A stretch of DNA of 64,000 nt from Bacillus luti (GCF_001884105.1 NZ_MACI01000043.1:23844-87843), one strand, 5' to 3'; shown: positions 34,271 through 43,350, counted from the stretch's first letter. Numbers and translations are program-made. The notes: a model not told the origin generated them from the letters alone.

Positions 34271-34744
34271 ATGCCATCAGTAGAAAGCTTTGAATTAGAT
34301 CATACGATTGTAAAGGCACCTTATGTAAGACATTGCGGAGTTCACAATGTAGGTAGTGACGGTATTGTAAATAAATTCGATATTCGTTTTTGCCAACCGA
34401 ATAAACAAGCAATGAAGCCAGATGTTATTCATACGTTAGAACATTTATTAGCATTTAATTTACGTAAATATATTGATCGTTATCCGCATTTTGATATTAT
34501 CGATATTTCACCGATGGGCTGCCAAACAGGATACTATCTTGTAGTAAGCGGAACACCGACAGTTCGAGAAATCATTGATTTATTAGAACTAACATTAAAA
34601 GATGCGGTTCAAATTACAGAAATTCCAGCTGCAAATGAAACACAATGTGGCCAAGCGAAGCTTCATGACTTAGAAGGAGCAAAACGCTTAATGAACTTCT
34701 GGTTAAGCCAAGATAAAGATGAACTTGAGAAAGTGTTTGGATAA
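34271..34744 (+). CDS. luxS: S-ribosylhomocysteine lyase
   Basis: A 157-aa metal enzyme that splits S-ribosylhomocysteine to homocysteine and DPD, the AI-2 precursor, in the activated methyl cycle. Metal ligands His54 and His58 (HTLEHLL) and the later Cys ([11 protein letters not shown]) with catalytic Glu57 are present. GCGGGAGAG precedes ATG 34271. Single-gene unit with a strong terminator; metK, which feeds the same cycle, is about 26 kb away. Confidence 0.96.
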
Positions 34745-34749
34745 AAAGG

Positions 34750-34781
34750 AAAAACTGCCTGTAAAAGGGCAGTTTTTTTTT
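34750..34781 (+). terminator. luxS terminator
   Basis: AAAAACTGCC pairs with GGGCAGTTTTT, followed by more T. Confidence 0.85.
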
Positions 34782-34800
34782 GTAGCATGATGATAAATAA

Positions 34801-34895
34801 AATTATATCGACGATTTTTCAAATATATCGAATACAACTTGAAATATATCAACGATTTTTTAAATATATCGACGTTTCGACAAGGGCTATCGACT
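34801..34895. repeat. Tandem ATATATCGACGATTTTT-type repeat array (copy B)
   Basis: Four successive ~20-bp units: AATTATATCGACGATTTTTC, AAATATATCGAATACAACTT, AAATATATCAACGATTTTTT, AAATATATCGACGTTTCGAC, then AAGGGCTATCGACTT. The last unit plus tail matches the isolated copy at 26617-26653. Lies between the luxS terminator and a convergent small gene. Confidence 0.6.
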
Positions 34896-34972
34896 TGCCG
34901 ACAAAAGTTGGCAAAAAATGATCCTCTATTTTACTACGTGCTTGTAAATGCTAAATTGCTCAAGATTTCATT

Positions 34973-35197
34973 CTATATGAGAACGAAGAGCGTAAGAATA
35001 GAGATGAAAAAAAACGGAATGCTCATTGATTTTCGTCCGGATTTCAGTTCGTTAATCCCTAGAAGAATAAAGGAACAGCTGAGAGCAAATTGTATGTATG
35101 GGGTAAATATGAAATTATCAGTAATAAGGGAATAAGTGCAAAGCGATATGGTGAGAAGAGTAAGAAGTCCTAAAACAATCCGTAATCCAGTTTGCAT
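34973..35197 (-). CDS. DUF3953-like small membrane protein (YczI type), paralogue 1
   Basis: A 74-aa protein with three short membrane helices and the family core TPYIQFALSCSFILLGINELKSGRKS. AAAAGGGGG precedes the start. It is the distal member of a run of three similar genes (next at 35224 and 35499) read on the minus strand. Function unknown; B. subtilis YczI is the nearest relative I can name. Confidence 0.75.
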   Translation of the reverse strand: MQTGLRIVLGLLTLLTISLCTYSLITDNFIFTPYIQFALSCSFILLGINELKSGRKSMSIPFFFISILTLFVLI

Positions 35198-35223
35198 GAA
35201 AATCCCCCTTTTAAATAGACTAT

Positions 35224-35454
35224 TTATCGGAATAGTTCTGAGAAGCTAAGAAATAAAGCACCAGCACCAGCTATGAAAGCAAATATACCACTAGATTTTC
35301 TGTCTTGTTTTATTTCTCCTAGTCCTATAGTGAAAGCCATTAATCCTAAGAAAATAAACATATAAGGCATCATTTCTCCATTACCAGTAAAATATCCATA
35401 GATTACTATACATAATGCAATGAGTGCAAAAGTAATCTGTAATCCTTTTAGCAT
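35224..35454 (-). CDS. DUF3953-like small membrane protein, paralogue 2
   Basis: A 76-aa three-helix protein: GLQITFALIALCIVIYGYFTGN, MMPYMFIFLGLMAFTIGLGEIKQDRKSSG, IFAFIAGAGALFLSF. GGGGGG is upstream of the start. This is the best-preserved of the three paralogues and shows the full YczI layout. Confidence 0.8.
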   Translation of the reverse strand: MLKGLQITFALIALCIVIYGYFTGNGEMMPYMFIFLGLMAFTIGLGEIKQDRKSSGIFAFIAGAGALFLSFSELFR

Positions 35455-35498
35455 ATATATCCCCCCTGTTATTTTATATAGCTAATGATGAGGAAAAT

Positions 35499-35735
35499 CT
35501 AAATAAATCCGATTCTTGAATCCTTTTTCTTTATTTGTTCAAGGGCAATGAGGAATAGTAAAGCACCTAATAGAAATTGTGAAAGTGGTAGGGAATTATG
35601 CTGACCTGCCAGTAAACGAATACTGGATATGATGTGGGCTAAAATAAGTAGTATAGGAAGCGTATTATGAATTCTTCTTGCTGTTTTTTGTATACGGGTT
35701 ATCTTCTGGCTTATCAATAGAATGTTTATAAGCAT
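35499..35735 (-). pseudogene. Degenerate DUF3953-like paralogue 3
   Basis: The frame encodes RIHNTLPILLILAHIIS and LPLSQFLLGALLFLIALEQIKKKDSRI, recognisably the DUF3953 core, but it ends about 15 residues short of its neighbours. The family-homologous part begins with no ATG, GTG or TTG; the only starts lie far upstream inside ytzI (71-base overlap) with no spaced ribosome site. It may be a decayed copy, or use a rare start near 35675. I call it a pseudogene with caution. Confidence 0.45.
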
Positions 35736-35814
35736 ACCCTTTATTAATCGTCATGACGGAGAGTACTAGTATGACTAGGACGATTATAATACCGATAATT
35801 AATATTTTGAACAT
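35665..35814 (-). CDS. ytzI: YtzI-like single-helix protein
   Basis: A 49-aa protein: one membrane helix (MFKILIIGIIIVLVILVLSV) followed by a polar tail with NKGYAYKHSIDKPEDNPY, the YtzI signature. AAGGAGGG is 6 bases before ATG 35814; an earlier in-frame start has no site. Its end overlaps the degenerate DUF3953 copy. Confidence 0.75.
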   Translation of the reverse strand: MFKILIIGIIIVLVILVLSVMTINKGYAYKHSIDKPEDNPYTKNSKKNS

Positions 35815-35897
35815 GGAATCCCTCCTTTTCTTTATTTTACATAATTTTGTAATTGATGAAAACAATAGAAATAAAAAGGATGAAAGAAGGGTGTTAC

Positions 35898-36215
35898 ATG
35901 GAGCAGAAAAAAACATATTATATATCAATAGCAAATGGTCAAATTTCACAAGTGAAGACAGCGGATACGTATAATTTTGAGATTTCCGCGAGTGATGAGG
36001 AGATTACGGAGTTGAGAGAGTACTTCGATCAAGCATATGTAGAGGATTTAGGTTCATTTGTACGCTCCCACGTTCCATTTGTTGAGTATCATCACGATTC
36101 AAATAATGACCGATATGATGAACAACTACAAAAAGCATATAAAATGATTTACGATTTAGGAAATCATGAGACGAAAGAATTAGTCGCGCAAATGGGAATA
36201 ATCAATGGATTATAA
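35898..36215 (+). CDS. Hypothetical 105-aa cytoplasmic protein
   Basis: Soluble, acidic protein with a start that looks like a beta strand (KTYYISIANGQISQV), a helix-rich middle (ASDEEITELREYFDQ) and SHVPFVEYHHDSNNDRYDEQL. No signal peptide or catalytic motif recognised. GAAGGG precedes ATG 35898. It lies just upstream of ytkD on the same strand (85-base gap) and may be cotranscribed. Unknown function. Confidence 0.7.
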   Translation: MEQKKTYYISIANGQISQVKTADTYNFEISASDEEITELREYFDQAYVEDLGSFVRSHVPFVEYHHDSNNDRYDEQLQKAYKMIYDLGNHETKELVAQMGIINGL

Positions 36216-36299
36216 TTGGATAATATTATGCAGAAAAGCGAGAATATGCTACAATTTGTGGTAGGAAAAACTTGTAACCATCAATAGGGGAGTAATGGC

Positions 36300-36779
36300 A
36301 TGTACAAATTTAAAGATTATTACCACAACACTGTACAATTATCGTTCGAACGTTATCCATTTTCTCCTGAGCCAAAGCATGTTTGGGTTGTATGCCGGTA
36401 CGGGGATCAATGGTTATTAACGCATCATTTACGTCGCGGTCTTGAATTTCCAGGTGGTAAGGTGGAACTCGGGGAAACACCGGAAGAAGCGGCGGTTCGA
36501 GAAGTTCATGAAGAAACCGGCGGCATAGTTTCTGATTTAACTTACTTAGGACAATATAAAGTATCTGGAAAAGACAAAATAATCATTAAAAACATTTATT
36601 TTGCAACAATTAGTGCGGTAGAAGCACATACGCATTACGAAGAAACGAAGGGATCTGTTTTATTAACAGACATTCCTGATAACATTAAAACGGATAGAAA
36701 ATTTAGCTTTATAATGCGCGACGATGTATTAGCGCGTACGATGAAACATATAGAAGAAATCGGCTGTTTTACGAAGTAA
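36300..36779 (+). CDS. ytkD: Nudix nucleoside triphosphatase YtkD
   Basis: A 159-aa Nudix enzyme. The box GGKVELGETPEEAAVREVHEETGG fits GX5EX7REUXEEXGU exactly in its key Glu and Arg positions. B. subtilis YtkD removes oxidised dNTPs (8-oxo-dGTP) and has RNA pyrophosphohydrolase-like activity. AGGGGAG precedes ATG 36300. Context (LuxS before, YtlACD after) supports orthology. Confidence 0.88.
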   Translation: MYKFKDYYHNTVQLSFERYPFSPEPKHVWVVCRYGDQWLLTHHLRRGLEFPGGKVELGETPEEAAVREVHEETGGIVSDLTYLGQYKVSGKDKIIIKNIYFATISAVEAHTHYEETKGSVLLTDIPDNIKTDRKFSFIMRDDVLARTMKHIEEIGCFTK

Positions 36780-36799
36780 AGTAGCCGGTTTCTTTTTTT
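36756..36799 (+). terminator. ytkD terminator overlapping the gene end
   Basis: GAAATCGGCT within the last codons pairs with AGCCGGTTTC after the stop, followed by seven T. Confidence 0.7.
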
Positions 36800-36890
36800 G
36801 TGTTTAAGAATAAATGTAAATATATCTTTATATTGTTTTAGATGTATTATACAATTTTGTAAAGGAATACTTACGTTTTAGGAGGGGAAG

Positions 36891-37427
36891 ATGGAGAAGA
36901 GAAAAGAAACGACTGTTGCTGTTTCGATGGTTAAGTTAAATATCTATTCATTACTTATAATATTTGCGTTGGCGTTTGGAATTGGTTATTTGCATATATT
37001 TCTTTCAGGCGGTGTTCAATTTGAATTTACATTGCCCATTATGTTTCTTTTGATTATTGGAATGATTGTTTTCGTTTGTATTCATGAGGCAATACATTTA
37101 ATTGGATTTCGTTATATCGGCGGTGTTCCGTGGAGTGAACTAACATGGGGCGTCAATTGGAAATTAGGTGTAGCATACGCTCATTCTAAAAAAGAAATTA
37201 CAGTAAAGCAAATGAAGAAAGTATTAATGTTACCGTTTTTACCGACTGGAATTTTGCCAATTGTGTTGGGATTAGCTATGAATCTGGAGCCACTCTCATT
37301 TTTAGGAATACTATTAACAGCAGGTTGTATCGGTGATATTGCCTTATATCAAAAAGTTTCAAAGTTTCCAGATGATGCGCTAGTTAAAGATCATCCGAGT
37401 AAACCACAGTTTACAGTATATGAATAA
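36891..37427 (+). CDS. DUF3267-family putative membrane zincin peptidase
   Basis: A 178-aa protein with four helices (about 17-38, 45-65, 112-130, 135-152). The second helix ends CIHEAIHLIGF, giving an HExxH zinc motif at the membrane face, as in DUF3267. GGAGGGG precedes the start. It is a likely intramembrane metallopeptidase, but substrate and activity are unproven. Confidence 0.8.
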   Translation: MEKRKETTVAVSMVKLNIYSLLIIFALAFGIGYLHIFLSGGVQFEFTLPIMFLLIIGMIVFVCIHEAIHLIGFRYIGGVPWSELTWGVNWKLGVAYAHSKKEITVKQMKKVLMLPFLPTGILPIVLGLAMNLEPLSFLGILLTAGCIGDIALYQKVSKFPDDALVKDHPSKPQFTVYE

Positions 37428-37436
37428 TAAAGGAAG

Positions 37437-37466
37437 AGGAGGCGTTCGGGAAACGAAGCCTCCTTT
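37437..37466. terminator. Bidirectional terminator
   Basis: AGGAGGCGTTCG pairs with CGAAGCCTCCT around GGGAAA, followed by TTTT. It separates the DUF3267 gene from the convergent HAD gene. Confidence 0.75.
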
Positions 37467-37468
37467 TA

Positions 37469-38143
37469 CTATTGAATTGTTTTGATCTCTGCCTTTAAAA
37501 ACGAGAGGACCTCCAGTAAATCATCCACCATACGTGAATGCTCAAAGTCACTCCAAAATGAATCTTTCTTCCAAACGCCAAGCATCCCTATTTGTTCAGA
37601 ACCAAGTACATCATTTTCAGGATGATCCCCAACGTAAAGACATTCTTCTGCCTTAACACCTAACTTTTGTAAAGCTCGTTTGAAAATGTCAGGATGAGGT
37701 TTTTTCATTCCTTCCGCTTCTGAAATGAGAATGGTGTTTGTATACGTATGTAAGTTCAGAGCACGGAGATTGCTCATTTGAAAGTTAGTAAAGCCGTTTG
37801 TAATAATGCCGATTTTAATATTTTGTTGTGTTAATTGTTGAAGTAATTCATGCATGTTTGGGAAAGGGATACAATGATGTTGAAAATTTGTAATGTAGTC
37901 GTGCAGCAGTTGCTCTGGTGTTAAAGTGGTAATGTTATATTCGCCAATGAGAGTAGCATATACTTTATCCTTCCAGGTGTAGCCATTGTTGTCGAGTTCG
38001 AGAAAACGAGAACAATACTCGGATTGTTCAATGTTCATAAAATGAAGAGAAAAGCGATTGTATTGGTCATGAATAAATCGCTCTAAAGATTGTCGTCGAT
38101 CTAATAGTGTCCCATCTAAATCAAATAGCACAGCGTGAATCAT
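37469..38143 (-). CDS. HAD-superfamily hydrolase
   Basis: A 224-aa phosphatase-type protein: motif I FDLDGTLLD, helical cap (residues about 15-90), motif II IGIITNG, motif III Lys in GMKKPHPDIF and motif IV YVGDHPENDVLG. Subfamily IA like YjjG/phosphoglycolate phosphatase-type enzymes; substrate unknown. GAGGAGG is 7 bases before ATG 38143. Confidence 0.87.
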   Translation of the reverse strand: MIHAVLFDLDGTLLDRRQSLERFIHDQYNRFSLHFMNIEQSEYCSRFLELDNNGYTWKDKVYATLIGEYNITTLTPEQLLHDYITNFQHHCIPFPNMHELLQQLTQQNIKIGIITNGFTNFQMSNLRALNLHTYTNTILISEAEGMKKPHPDIFKRALQKLGVKAEECLYVGDHPENDVLGSEQIGMLGVWKKDSFWSDFEHSRMVDDLLEVLSFLKAEIKTIQ

Positions 38144-38236
38144 ATGTAACCTCCTCAAAGCTTTTATAAATAATTATCGCATATTCGTTAGAAAATGATT
38201 ATCATATTTTTGTAGGCTGTAACGACGGAGGTTTAA

Positions 38237-39346
38237 ATGAAAAAATTGTATGGAAAGTTAACATGTTTTATAATTTCAATTGGTTTAGTCGCCGGATGTG
38301 ATATGGCGGAGCAAACTTTGAAAAGAGAGAAGAAAGATGTGTGCGAAACGACAGAAGAATGTACAGAAATAGGCGATAAAACGCTCCAAAAAGTATATGG
38401 AAAGATAGATGGACTTTCAGAACTTGAAGTACCAGAAGAGGATGTAACGGAGCAACATACTGCAAGTAATGAGATGAAAAAAGCAGAGCAGAAAAAAGAC
38501 GATGATGAAAATTATTTCTTTTTAGCTTCCTATTATATTGATGGTGATGAAATTGTAGATCCTTATTTTGAAAAAATAGAACGGAAACGTTTAAATAAAG
38601 TATTCGCTGAAGATAAAGAAGCGAAAGAAGAGGTGCTACAACAACGTCAAGATAGAGGGTACCATGAATCATTATGGGACATGTACAGCACTCTTATTCC
38701 AGCTAAATATCGCAGCGACATAAAAGAATTCGATATGATGACAGACGGTTACGATGGAATTGTGGCCCATGTTATGCCAAGTATGGAATATCCGAAAGAA
38801 TGGGTTCTTAGTTTAGATACGCTTGATTCTGCAGTAAATATCGATGAAGTGATGAAAACATTAATTCATGAGACTGCTCACGTGTTAACGCTAGGTCATA
38901 AACAAATACCAGTAAATGAACAGTACTTAAAGGCTTTTGAAGAAGATAAAGATATTGCATCATATCAAAATAAATGTAAATCGCTTTTCTTACAAGAAGG
39001 GTGTGCGAAGGAGAGTTCTTATATTAATCAATTCCATAATTCTTTCTGGAAACAAATTGAGCAAGAGTGGACAGAGAAGAAAGTGGAAGAAAGTGAAGAA
39101 GCTCAAATGCAATTTTTCAAGGAGAGACAAGATGAGTTTGTATCTGAATACGGAACAACCAATGTAGCGGAAGATATCGCAGATACATTTACAGCGTTTA
39201 TTTTACAAGATTCAAAAGAAGTGAAAGAAGGGACAGCGCTAAAGTATAAGAAGATTGCTTTCTTCTATCAATTCCCTGAACTTGTAAAAATGAGAGCAGA
39301 AGTATTATCGGGATTATACGATGTTTCAAAAACGATAGAACAATAA
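38237..39346 (+). CDS. Putative metallopeptidase lipoprotein
   Basis: A 369-aa lipoprotein (lipobox GLVAGC, Cys at 21). After an acidic spacer, the mature domain carries LIHETAHVLTLGH, an extended zinc motif HExxH...H, and a downstream Glu-rich region (VAEDIADTFTAF), which could provide the third ligand side. It also has a Cys-containing insert (NKCKSLFLQEGCAKE). GGAGG is upstream. The metallopeptidase call is from the motif only. Confidence 0.72.
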   Translation: MKKLYGKLTCFIISIGLVAGCDMAEQTLKREKKDVCETTEECTEIGDKTLQKVYGKIDGLSELEVPEEDVTEQHTASNEMKKAEQKKDDDENYFFLASYYIDGDEIVDPYFEKIERKRLNKVFAEDKEAKEEVLQQRQDRGYHESLWDMYSTLIPAKYRSDIKEFDMMTDGYDGIVAHVMPSMEYPKEWVLSLDTLDSAVNIDEVMKTLIHETAHVLTLGHKQIPVNEQYLKAFEEDKDIASYQNKCKSLFLQEGCAKESSYINQFHNSFWKQIEQEWTEKKVEESEEAQMQFFKERQDEFVSEYGTTNVAEDIADTFTAFILQDSKEVKEGTALKYKKIAFFYQFPELVKMRAEVLSGLYDVSKTIEQ

Positions 39347-39395
39347 AGTAGATACTAATGTGAGTTATATGCTCGATATGTAGGAGTGGTGAAAC

Positions 39396-39431
39396 GAAAA
39401 CGCAAAGACGTTCAAATCTTTGCGTTTTTTC
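39396..39431 (+). terminator. Terminator after metallo-lipoprotein gene
   Basis: AAAACGCAAAGA pairs with TCTTTGCGTTTT, followed by TT. Confidence 0.8.
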
Positions 39432-39588
39432 TTCGTTAATAAAATTGAAAATTCTGTCTTTTTATCAAAAAGAAGAAGGAACTGGCGTTATAAAATAGAA
39501 TTAGTATAAAAACGTCACAATTTAGACACAATTATAATGCGCGTGTTGTAGGGGATATAAGTTTACTCTCGAGGAGGTAATGAAACGT

Positions 39589-39816
39589 ATGAAAACGATT
39601 CTTGCTGTTGCTGGTCTCATTTGGGTAATGTCTCATAGTTTTCCGATCTTTGAAGGGGAGCAAATTCGTAGTGCATTAAATAAAAAGTTCAATGATTATC
39701 ATGTGATAGATCGAAAAGATAATGTCGTTACAGTACGTGTGAAAGATTGTTTCCATACAGTTACGGTTGCGGATGGAAACGTTACAAATGAAACAAAGTT
39801 GTGTGATAAAAAGTAA
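39589..39816 (+). CDS. Small exported hypothetical protein
   Basis: A 75-aa protein with an N-terminal helix that may be a signal peptide (MKTILAVAGLIWVMSHSFP) and a small hydrophilic domain with two Cys (VKDCFHTV, KLCDKK) that could form a disulphide outside the cell. GAGGAGG lies 11 bases before ATG 39589; ATG 39580 is only 2 bases from it. No family recognised. Confidence 0.6.
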   Translation: MKTILAVAGLIWVMSHSFPIFEGEQIRSALNKKFNDYHVIDRKDNVVTVRVKDCFHTVTVADGNVTNETKLCDKK

Positions 39817-39860
39817 AAGAAAGAAGCTGACTATAATGTGTAGGGTCAGCTTCTTTTTTG
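39817..39860. terminator. Bidirectional terminator with the ytlD-like stop inside
   Basis: AAAGAAGCTGAC pairs with GTCAGCTTCTTT; the minus-strand permease stop codon lies in the right arm. Confidence 0.8.
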
Positions 39861-40652
39861 TTTTCCAATTAGAAGTTTCTCGAATGCCTCAACAAACACA
39901 TACATAAGAGTTGCAAGGACACATGTGAGGAGTACGCTAAGTAAGACGAGCGTGAAGTTAAAGACTTGGAATCCGTAGCTAATTAAATAGCCAAGTCCTT
40001 GTTTAGACACGAGAAGCTCACCGAAAATAACACCGACCCATGACAAGCCAACATTTACTTTTAGCGTTGAAATAATGGCTGGGAACGATGAGGGGAGTAT
40101 AACTTGCTTATAACATTGCCATTTATTTGCGCCAAATGTGTCCATCACTTTTATATAGTTAGAATCGACTTCTTGAAATGCACTGTAAATAACGAGGATG
40201 GTAATGATGATGGAAATGATTACGCCCATTGCAATAGACGATGAAATATTTGGACCGAAGATTACAATGATAATCGGACCAAGTGCGACTTTTGGCATGG
40301 CGTTTAGGACGACCAGATATGGATCAAGTACGCGCGCTAAAAGTGGCATCCACCAAAGGAAAGTAGCGATGATTGCTCCAAGTACTGTTCCAAGAATGAA
40401 ACCTATTCCCGTTTCAAGCAATGTCGTCCATATGTGAACCAAAAGAGAACCGTCAATCCATTTACTAAGGAAGAGATCCCAAATGCTTGAAGGAGAGCTA
40501 AAGAGTAAAGGATCAATCCACTCTTTTTTACTAGCTATTTCCCATAGTGCAAAGAAAAGAATAAGTAGTAAAAGTTGTAACGACCTGGCTAACCATGCGC
40601 GCCTGCGTTCTTTCTTTCGAAACTGTTCATGTAGTTGCTTTATATTATCCAA
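39846..40652 (-). CDS. ytlD: ABC transporter permease, SsuC/TauC/YtlD type
   Basis: A 268-aa permease with six helices and the family EAA loop ([25 protein letters not shown]). I start at TTG 40652, 10 bases after AAGGAG, overlapping the ATPase gene end by 8 bases; a start 16 codons earlier would overlap it by 56. Transporter family moves sulfonates, nitrate or pyrimidine/thiamine precursors; YtlD assignment is by gene order after ytkD, as in B. subtilis. Confidence 0.85.
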   Translation of the reverse strand: MDNIKQLHEQFRKKERRRAWLARSLQLLLLILFFALWEIASKKEWIDPLLFSSPSSIWDLFLSKWIDGSLLVHIWTTLLETGIGFILGTVLGAIIATFLWWMPLLARVLDPYLVVLNAMPKVALGPIIIVIFGPNISSSIAMGVIISIIITILVIYSAFQEVDSNYIKVMDTFGANKWQCYKQVILPSSFPAIISTLKVNVGLSWVGVIFGELLVSKQGLGYLISYGFQVFNFTLVLLSVLLTCVLATLMYVFVEAFEKLLIGKQKRS

Positions 40653-41409
40653 GGCGCTCCAGCTCCTTCCATATATTTTGGAAGAGGGATGGGAAGTCAT
40701 GGTGGTGGCGTGATTCTAACGGTGATAAGGAACGGATACTTTCCGGGACGATGAATGTTTTTGCAATTTTTCCAGGGTTCGCTTGTAGTAAATAAATACG
40801 GTCACTCATCGCAATTGCTTCTTCGATATCATGTGTTACAAGGAGTGACGTTTTTTTATATTTGCGTAGCAAGTTGAAGACGAGCTCTTCTAGTTTCAGC
40901 TTCGTTTGATAATCGAGCGCCGAGAATGGTTCATCTAGCAATAAAATTTTCGGATCGGTCGCTAACGTTCGAACGAGAGCGGCACGTTGACGCATACCAC
41001 CCGATAATTCGCGGGGATATAGTTCTTCTACATCATGTAGACCGACTTGTTTTAAAAGCTGTAAAGTATGTTTTTTCGTCTGTTCATCGTAAATTTTTCG
41101 GGTGTGAAGTCCGAGCATAATATTTTCTTCAATTGTTTTCCAAGGAAACAAGTAGTCTTGCTGAAGCATATATCCCATAGATGAAGTTTTCGTTGTAATC
41201 GGTTCACCATCTAAAAAGACGATACCTTCAATTGGATCAAGTAGCCCAGCGATAATGGAGAGGAGAGTCGTTTTGCCGCAACCACTTGGACCGAGTATAG
41301 AAATAAATTCGCCTTCTTCCACTTGTAAGCTCATATCTTCGAGAATCAGTTTGGCATTCTCTTTTGCGAAAAAGCAGTGAGAAACGTTACGTATTTGTAA
41401 AAAACTCAT
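40645..41409 (-). CDS. ytlC: ABC transporter ATPase, SsuB/TauB/YtlC type
   Basis: A 254-aa ATPase with Walker [11 protein letters not shown]-loop [10 protein letters not shown], signature LSGGMRQRA and Walker [13 protein letters not shown], then THDIEEAI. The LFPW and TLATDPK motifs are typical of nitrate/sulfonate/taurine importers. It lies 11 bases after the binding-protein gene and overlaps the permease gene, forming one operon. Confidence 0.9.
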   Translation of the reverse strand: MSFLQIRNVSHCFFAKENAKLILEDMSLQVEEGEFISILGPSGCGKTTLLSIIAGLLDPIEGIVFLDGEPITTKTSSMGYMLQQDYLFPWKTIEENIMLGLHTRKIYDEQTKKHTLQLLKQVGLHDVEELYPRELSGGMRQRAALVRTLATDPKILLLDEPFSALDYQTKLKLEELVFNLLRKYKKTSLLVTHDIEEAIAMSDRIYLLQANPGKIAKTFIVPESIRSLSPLESRHHHDFPSLFQNIWKELERLG

Positions 41410-41420
41410 ACACTTCGCCT

Positions 41421-42428
41421 CTATTTCTTAATAACGCTTTCGGCAATTTTTGTATTGACGAGCGCTTCATGTGGGACTTCTTTTTGCAATTCGCCAGCAT
41501 TTTTCATAATCGTTTGGAGTTGTTTCCATTCTTCAGCATCTAATAGCGGATTTGTCGCATAGGAATGTTGCTTTTTATACCGTTCAATTACTTTTACTGT
41601 AATGTCTTTTGAAGTGTCTTTAAATAAAGGAGAAACGGCATCAGCAATCTCTTCTGGACTATGAGTATCAACCCATTGTTGTGCTTTATAGAGAGCACGT
41701 GTGAACTTTTCAGCAGCAACTTTATCCTTTTTTAAGAAACTTTCCTTTGCCATGAACGATGTATAAGGAACAGTACCGGATTCACTTCCGAACGAAGCGA
41801 CGATATAACCTTTTCCTTCTTTTTCGAGTATACTTGCAGTCGGTTCAAAGAGCTGTACGAACTCTCCAGTGCCAGATGAGAAGGCATTTGCAATGTTAGC
41901 AAACTCGATATTTTGAATTAAGTTTGTATCTTTGTGGGGGTCAATGCCATTTTTCTTTAAAACATATTCTCCAACCATTTGCGGCATGCCGCCTTTACGT
42001 TGTCCTAAAAACGTAACACCTTTCACGTCATTCCAATTAAAAGAATCTAATTTTTTACGCGATACTAAAAATGTTCCATCTGTTTGTGTGAGTTGCGCAA
42101 AGTTGATGACAGGATCTTTTGCTCCTTGTTGATGAACGTAAATGGACGTTTCGGAACCGACGAGAGCAATATCAATTCCGCCAGATAAAAGGGCAGTCAT
42201 CGTTTTATCTCCGCCAGCTGTTGTTTGTAAATCAATATTTAATCCTTCATCTTTAAAAAATCCTTTTTCAATTCCAACGTATAATGGGGCATAGAAGAGA
42301 GAATGGGTAACTTCACCGATGCGGATGTTTTGAGTTTGATCTTTCGTACCTTCTTTTTTGCTACTACAAGCAGCGAATGTGAAAACAGCCAGTAACAGGA
42401 TGCAAAAAACAGCTATTAATTTTTTCAT
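41421..42428 (-). CDS. ytlA: ABC transporter substrate-binding lipoprotein, SsuA/YtlA type
   Basis: A 335-aa lipoprotein (lipobox TFAAC) with the SsuA/NMT1 fold: IRIGEVTHSLFYAPLYVGIEKGFFKDEGL and GGIDIALVGSE. TAGGAGG precedes ATG 42428; the frame opens 50 codons earlier without a site. No thiamine or S-box riboswitch is visible upstream, which gives no hint of substrate; aliphatic sulfonates, nitrate or HMP are all possible for this fold. Confidence 0.88.
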   Translation of the reverse strand: MKKLIAVFCILLLAVFTFAACSSKKEGTKDQTQNIRIGEVTHSLFYAPLYVGIEKGFFKDEGLNIDLQTTAGGDKTMTALLSGGIDIALVGSETSIYVHQQGAKDPVINFAQLTQTDGTFLVSRKKLDSFNWNDVKGVTFLGQRKGGMPQMVGEYVLKKNGIDPHKDTNLIQNIEFANIANAFSSGTGEFVQLFEPTASILEKEGKGYIVASFGSESGTVPYTSFMAKESFLKKDKVAAEKFTRALYKAQQWVDTHSPEEIADAVSPLFKDTSKDITVKVIERYKKQHSYATNPLLDAEEWKQLQTIMKNAGELQKEVPHEALVNTKIAESVIKK

Positions 42429-42548
42429 TAAATGACACCTCCTAGAAGTCAATCTACAAGCAGGATATGTAGGTAAGTGCCCATATGTGAGTATAGATAG
42501 CAGGAATTTTTTGGAGGATAAAGAAGTACAAATATAAGGGGTGATAAA

Positions 42549-42845
42549 ATGGAGTACGAATACGATGATAGCGTACATTTACATCTTGACTATTTCGGAG
42601 CAGAATGTGATATGGAATCGATTGCTTACAAGAGAAAGCATGAAGACGTATGGGATGTGTATTTTAATTTTGGGGTATATGGTATTCAGAAAAATGAGGT
42701 AGAGATAGGTAGGTTTATGGACGAATATGCTGGTTATTACGTTTTTTCTGTACATGCTCGTGATTTAAGCTGGGAATTTGGAAGTGCTCAGTTTGAGGAG
42801 TGGGTTTTGAAGAATCATATCGTTGAAAAAGCGCTACAAAAATAG
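42549..42845 (+). CDS. Hypothetical 98-aa protein
   Basis: A soluble acidic protein rich in Tyr, Phe, Asp and Glu (EYEYDDSVHLHLDYFG start; FGSAQFEEWVLKN near the end) with no recognised domain. AAGGGGTG precedes ATG 42549. The next gene begins 11 bases after it, with its own ribosome site, so the two are probably cotranscribed. Confidence 0.65.
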   Translation: MEYEYDDSVHLHLDYFGAECDMESIAYKRKHEDVWDVYFNFGVYGIQKNEVEIGRFMDEYAGYYVFSVHARDLSWEFGSAQFEEWVLKNHIVEKALQK

Positions 42846-42856
42846 GGAGGAACTTA

Positions 42857-43087
42857 GTGATTGATTTTCTCATACTATTGTTCATTTTAGTAGTTGGATT
42901 CTTCATTATGCAATTTCTTAGTTACCAATTTGCAAAGAAAAATATTCATAAATACAAGGAAGTAAAATGGGTTCGTATGTGGTTAGATATGACGATGAAA
43001 AAGGGGCCAAGACTAGATTTTTTTGATTTTGTATTTCTAATAATCGTATGTATTATATGGAAAGTATGGATATATTCTTTTATATAA
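42857..43087 (+). CDS. Small membrane protein
   Basis: A 76-aa protein with one N-terminal helix (FLILLFILVVGFFIMQFL), a basic middle (KKNIHKYKEVKWVRMW) and a C-terminal helix (FVFLIIVCIIWKVWIY). GTG start with GGGAGG upstream. No known family. Ends the two-gene unit started at 42549. Confidence 0.65.
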   Translation: MIDFLILLFILVVGFFIMQFLSYQFAKKNIHKYKEVKWVRMWLDMTMKKGPRLDFFDFVFLIIVCIIWKVWIYSFI

Positions 43088-43112
43088 TGAATAGACGAAT
43101 GTCTGTTAGAAT

Positions 43113-43149
43113 GAAAAAGAACCTGTCAGTGTTGATGGGTTCTTTTTTT
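43113..43149 (+). terminator. Terminator
   Basis: AAAAAGAACC pairs with GGGTTCTTTTT around a 14-base loop. Confidence 0.75.
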
Positions 43150-43350
43150 ATAGTAATATTTTTATGGAGTATAGTTTATTTATGTTGGTAGAATATAGAG
43201 AAGAAAAAGTGTTATTTTTAAGGGGAAATTAAGGATACATGTGTATAATACAAACACAACGGGAGACTAACTGCATATAAATATGGTATTTTGTATAGGA
43301 CAATATGTTTGCTGATGCGAGGCGAAGGGGTAAAGGAAAGAGGGAATAAA

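Noticed and set aside
34839-35135. Plus-strand open frame of 98 codons after luxS
   Set aside because: It starts inside the ATATATCGAC repeat array, has no ribosome site and is antisense to the DUF3953-like gene, which has a good ribosome site and family match.
42429-42548. Search for a riboswitch before the ytlACD-like operon
   Set aside because: No TPP, S-box or other known core; only ordinary promoter-like sequence.
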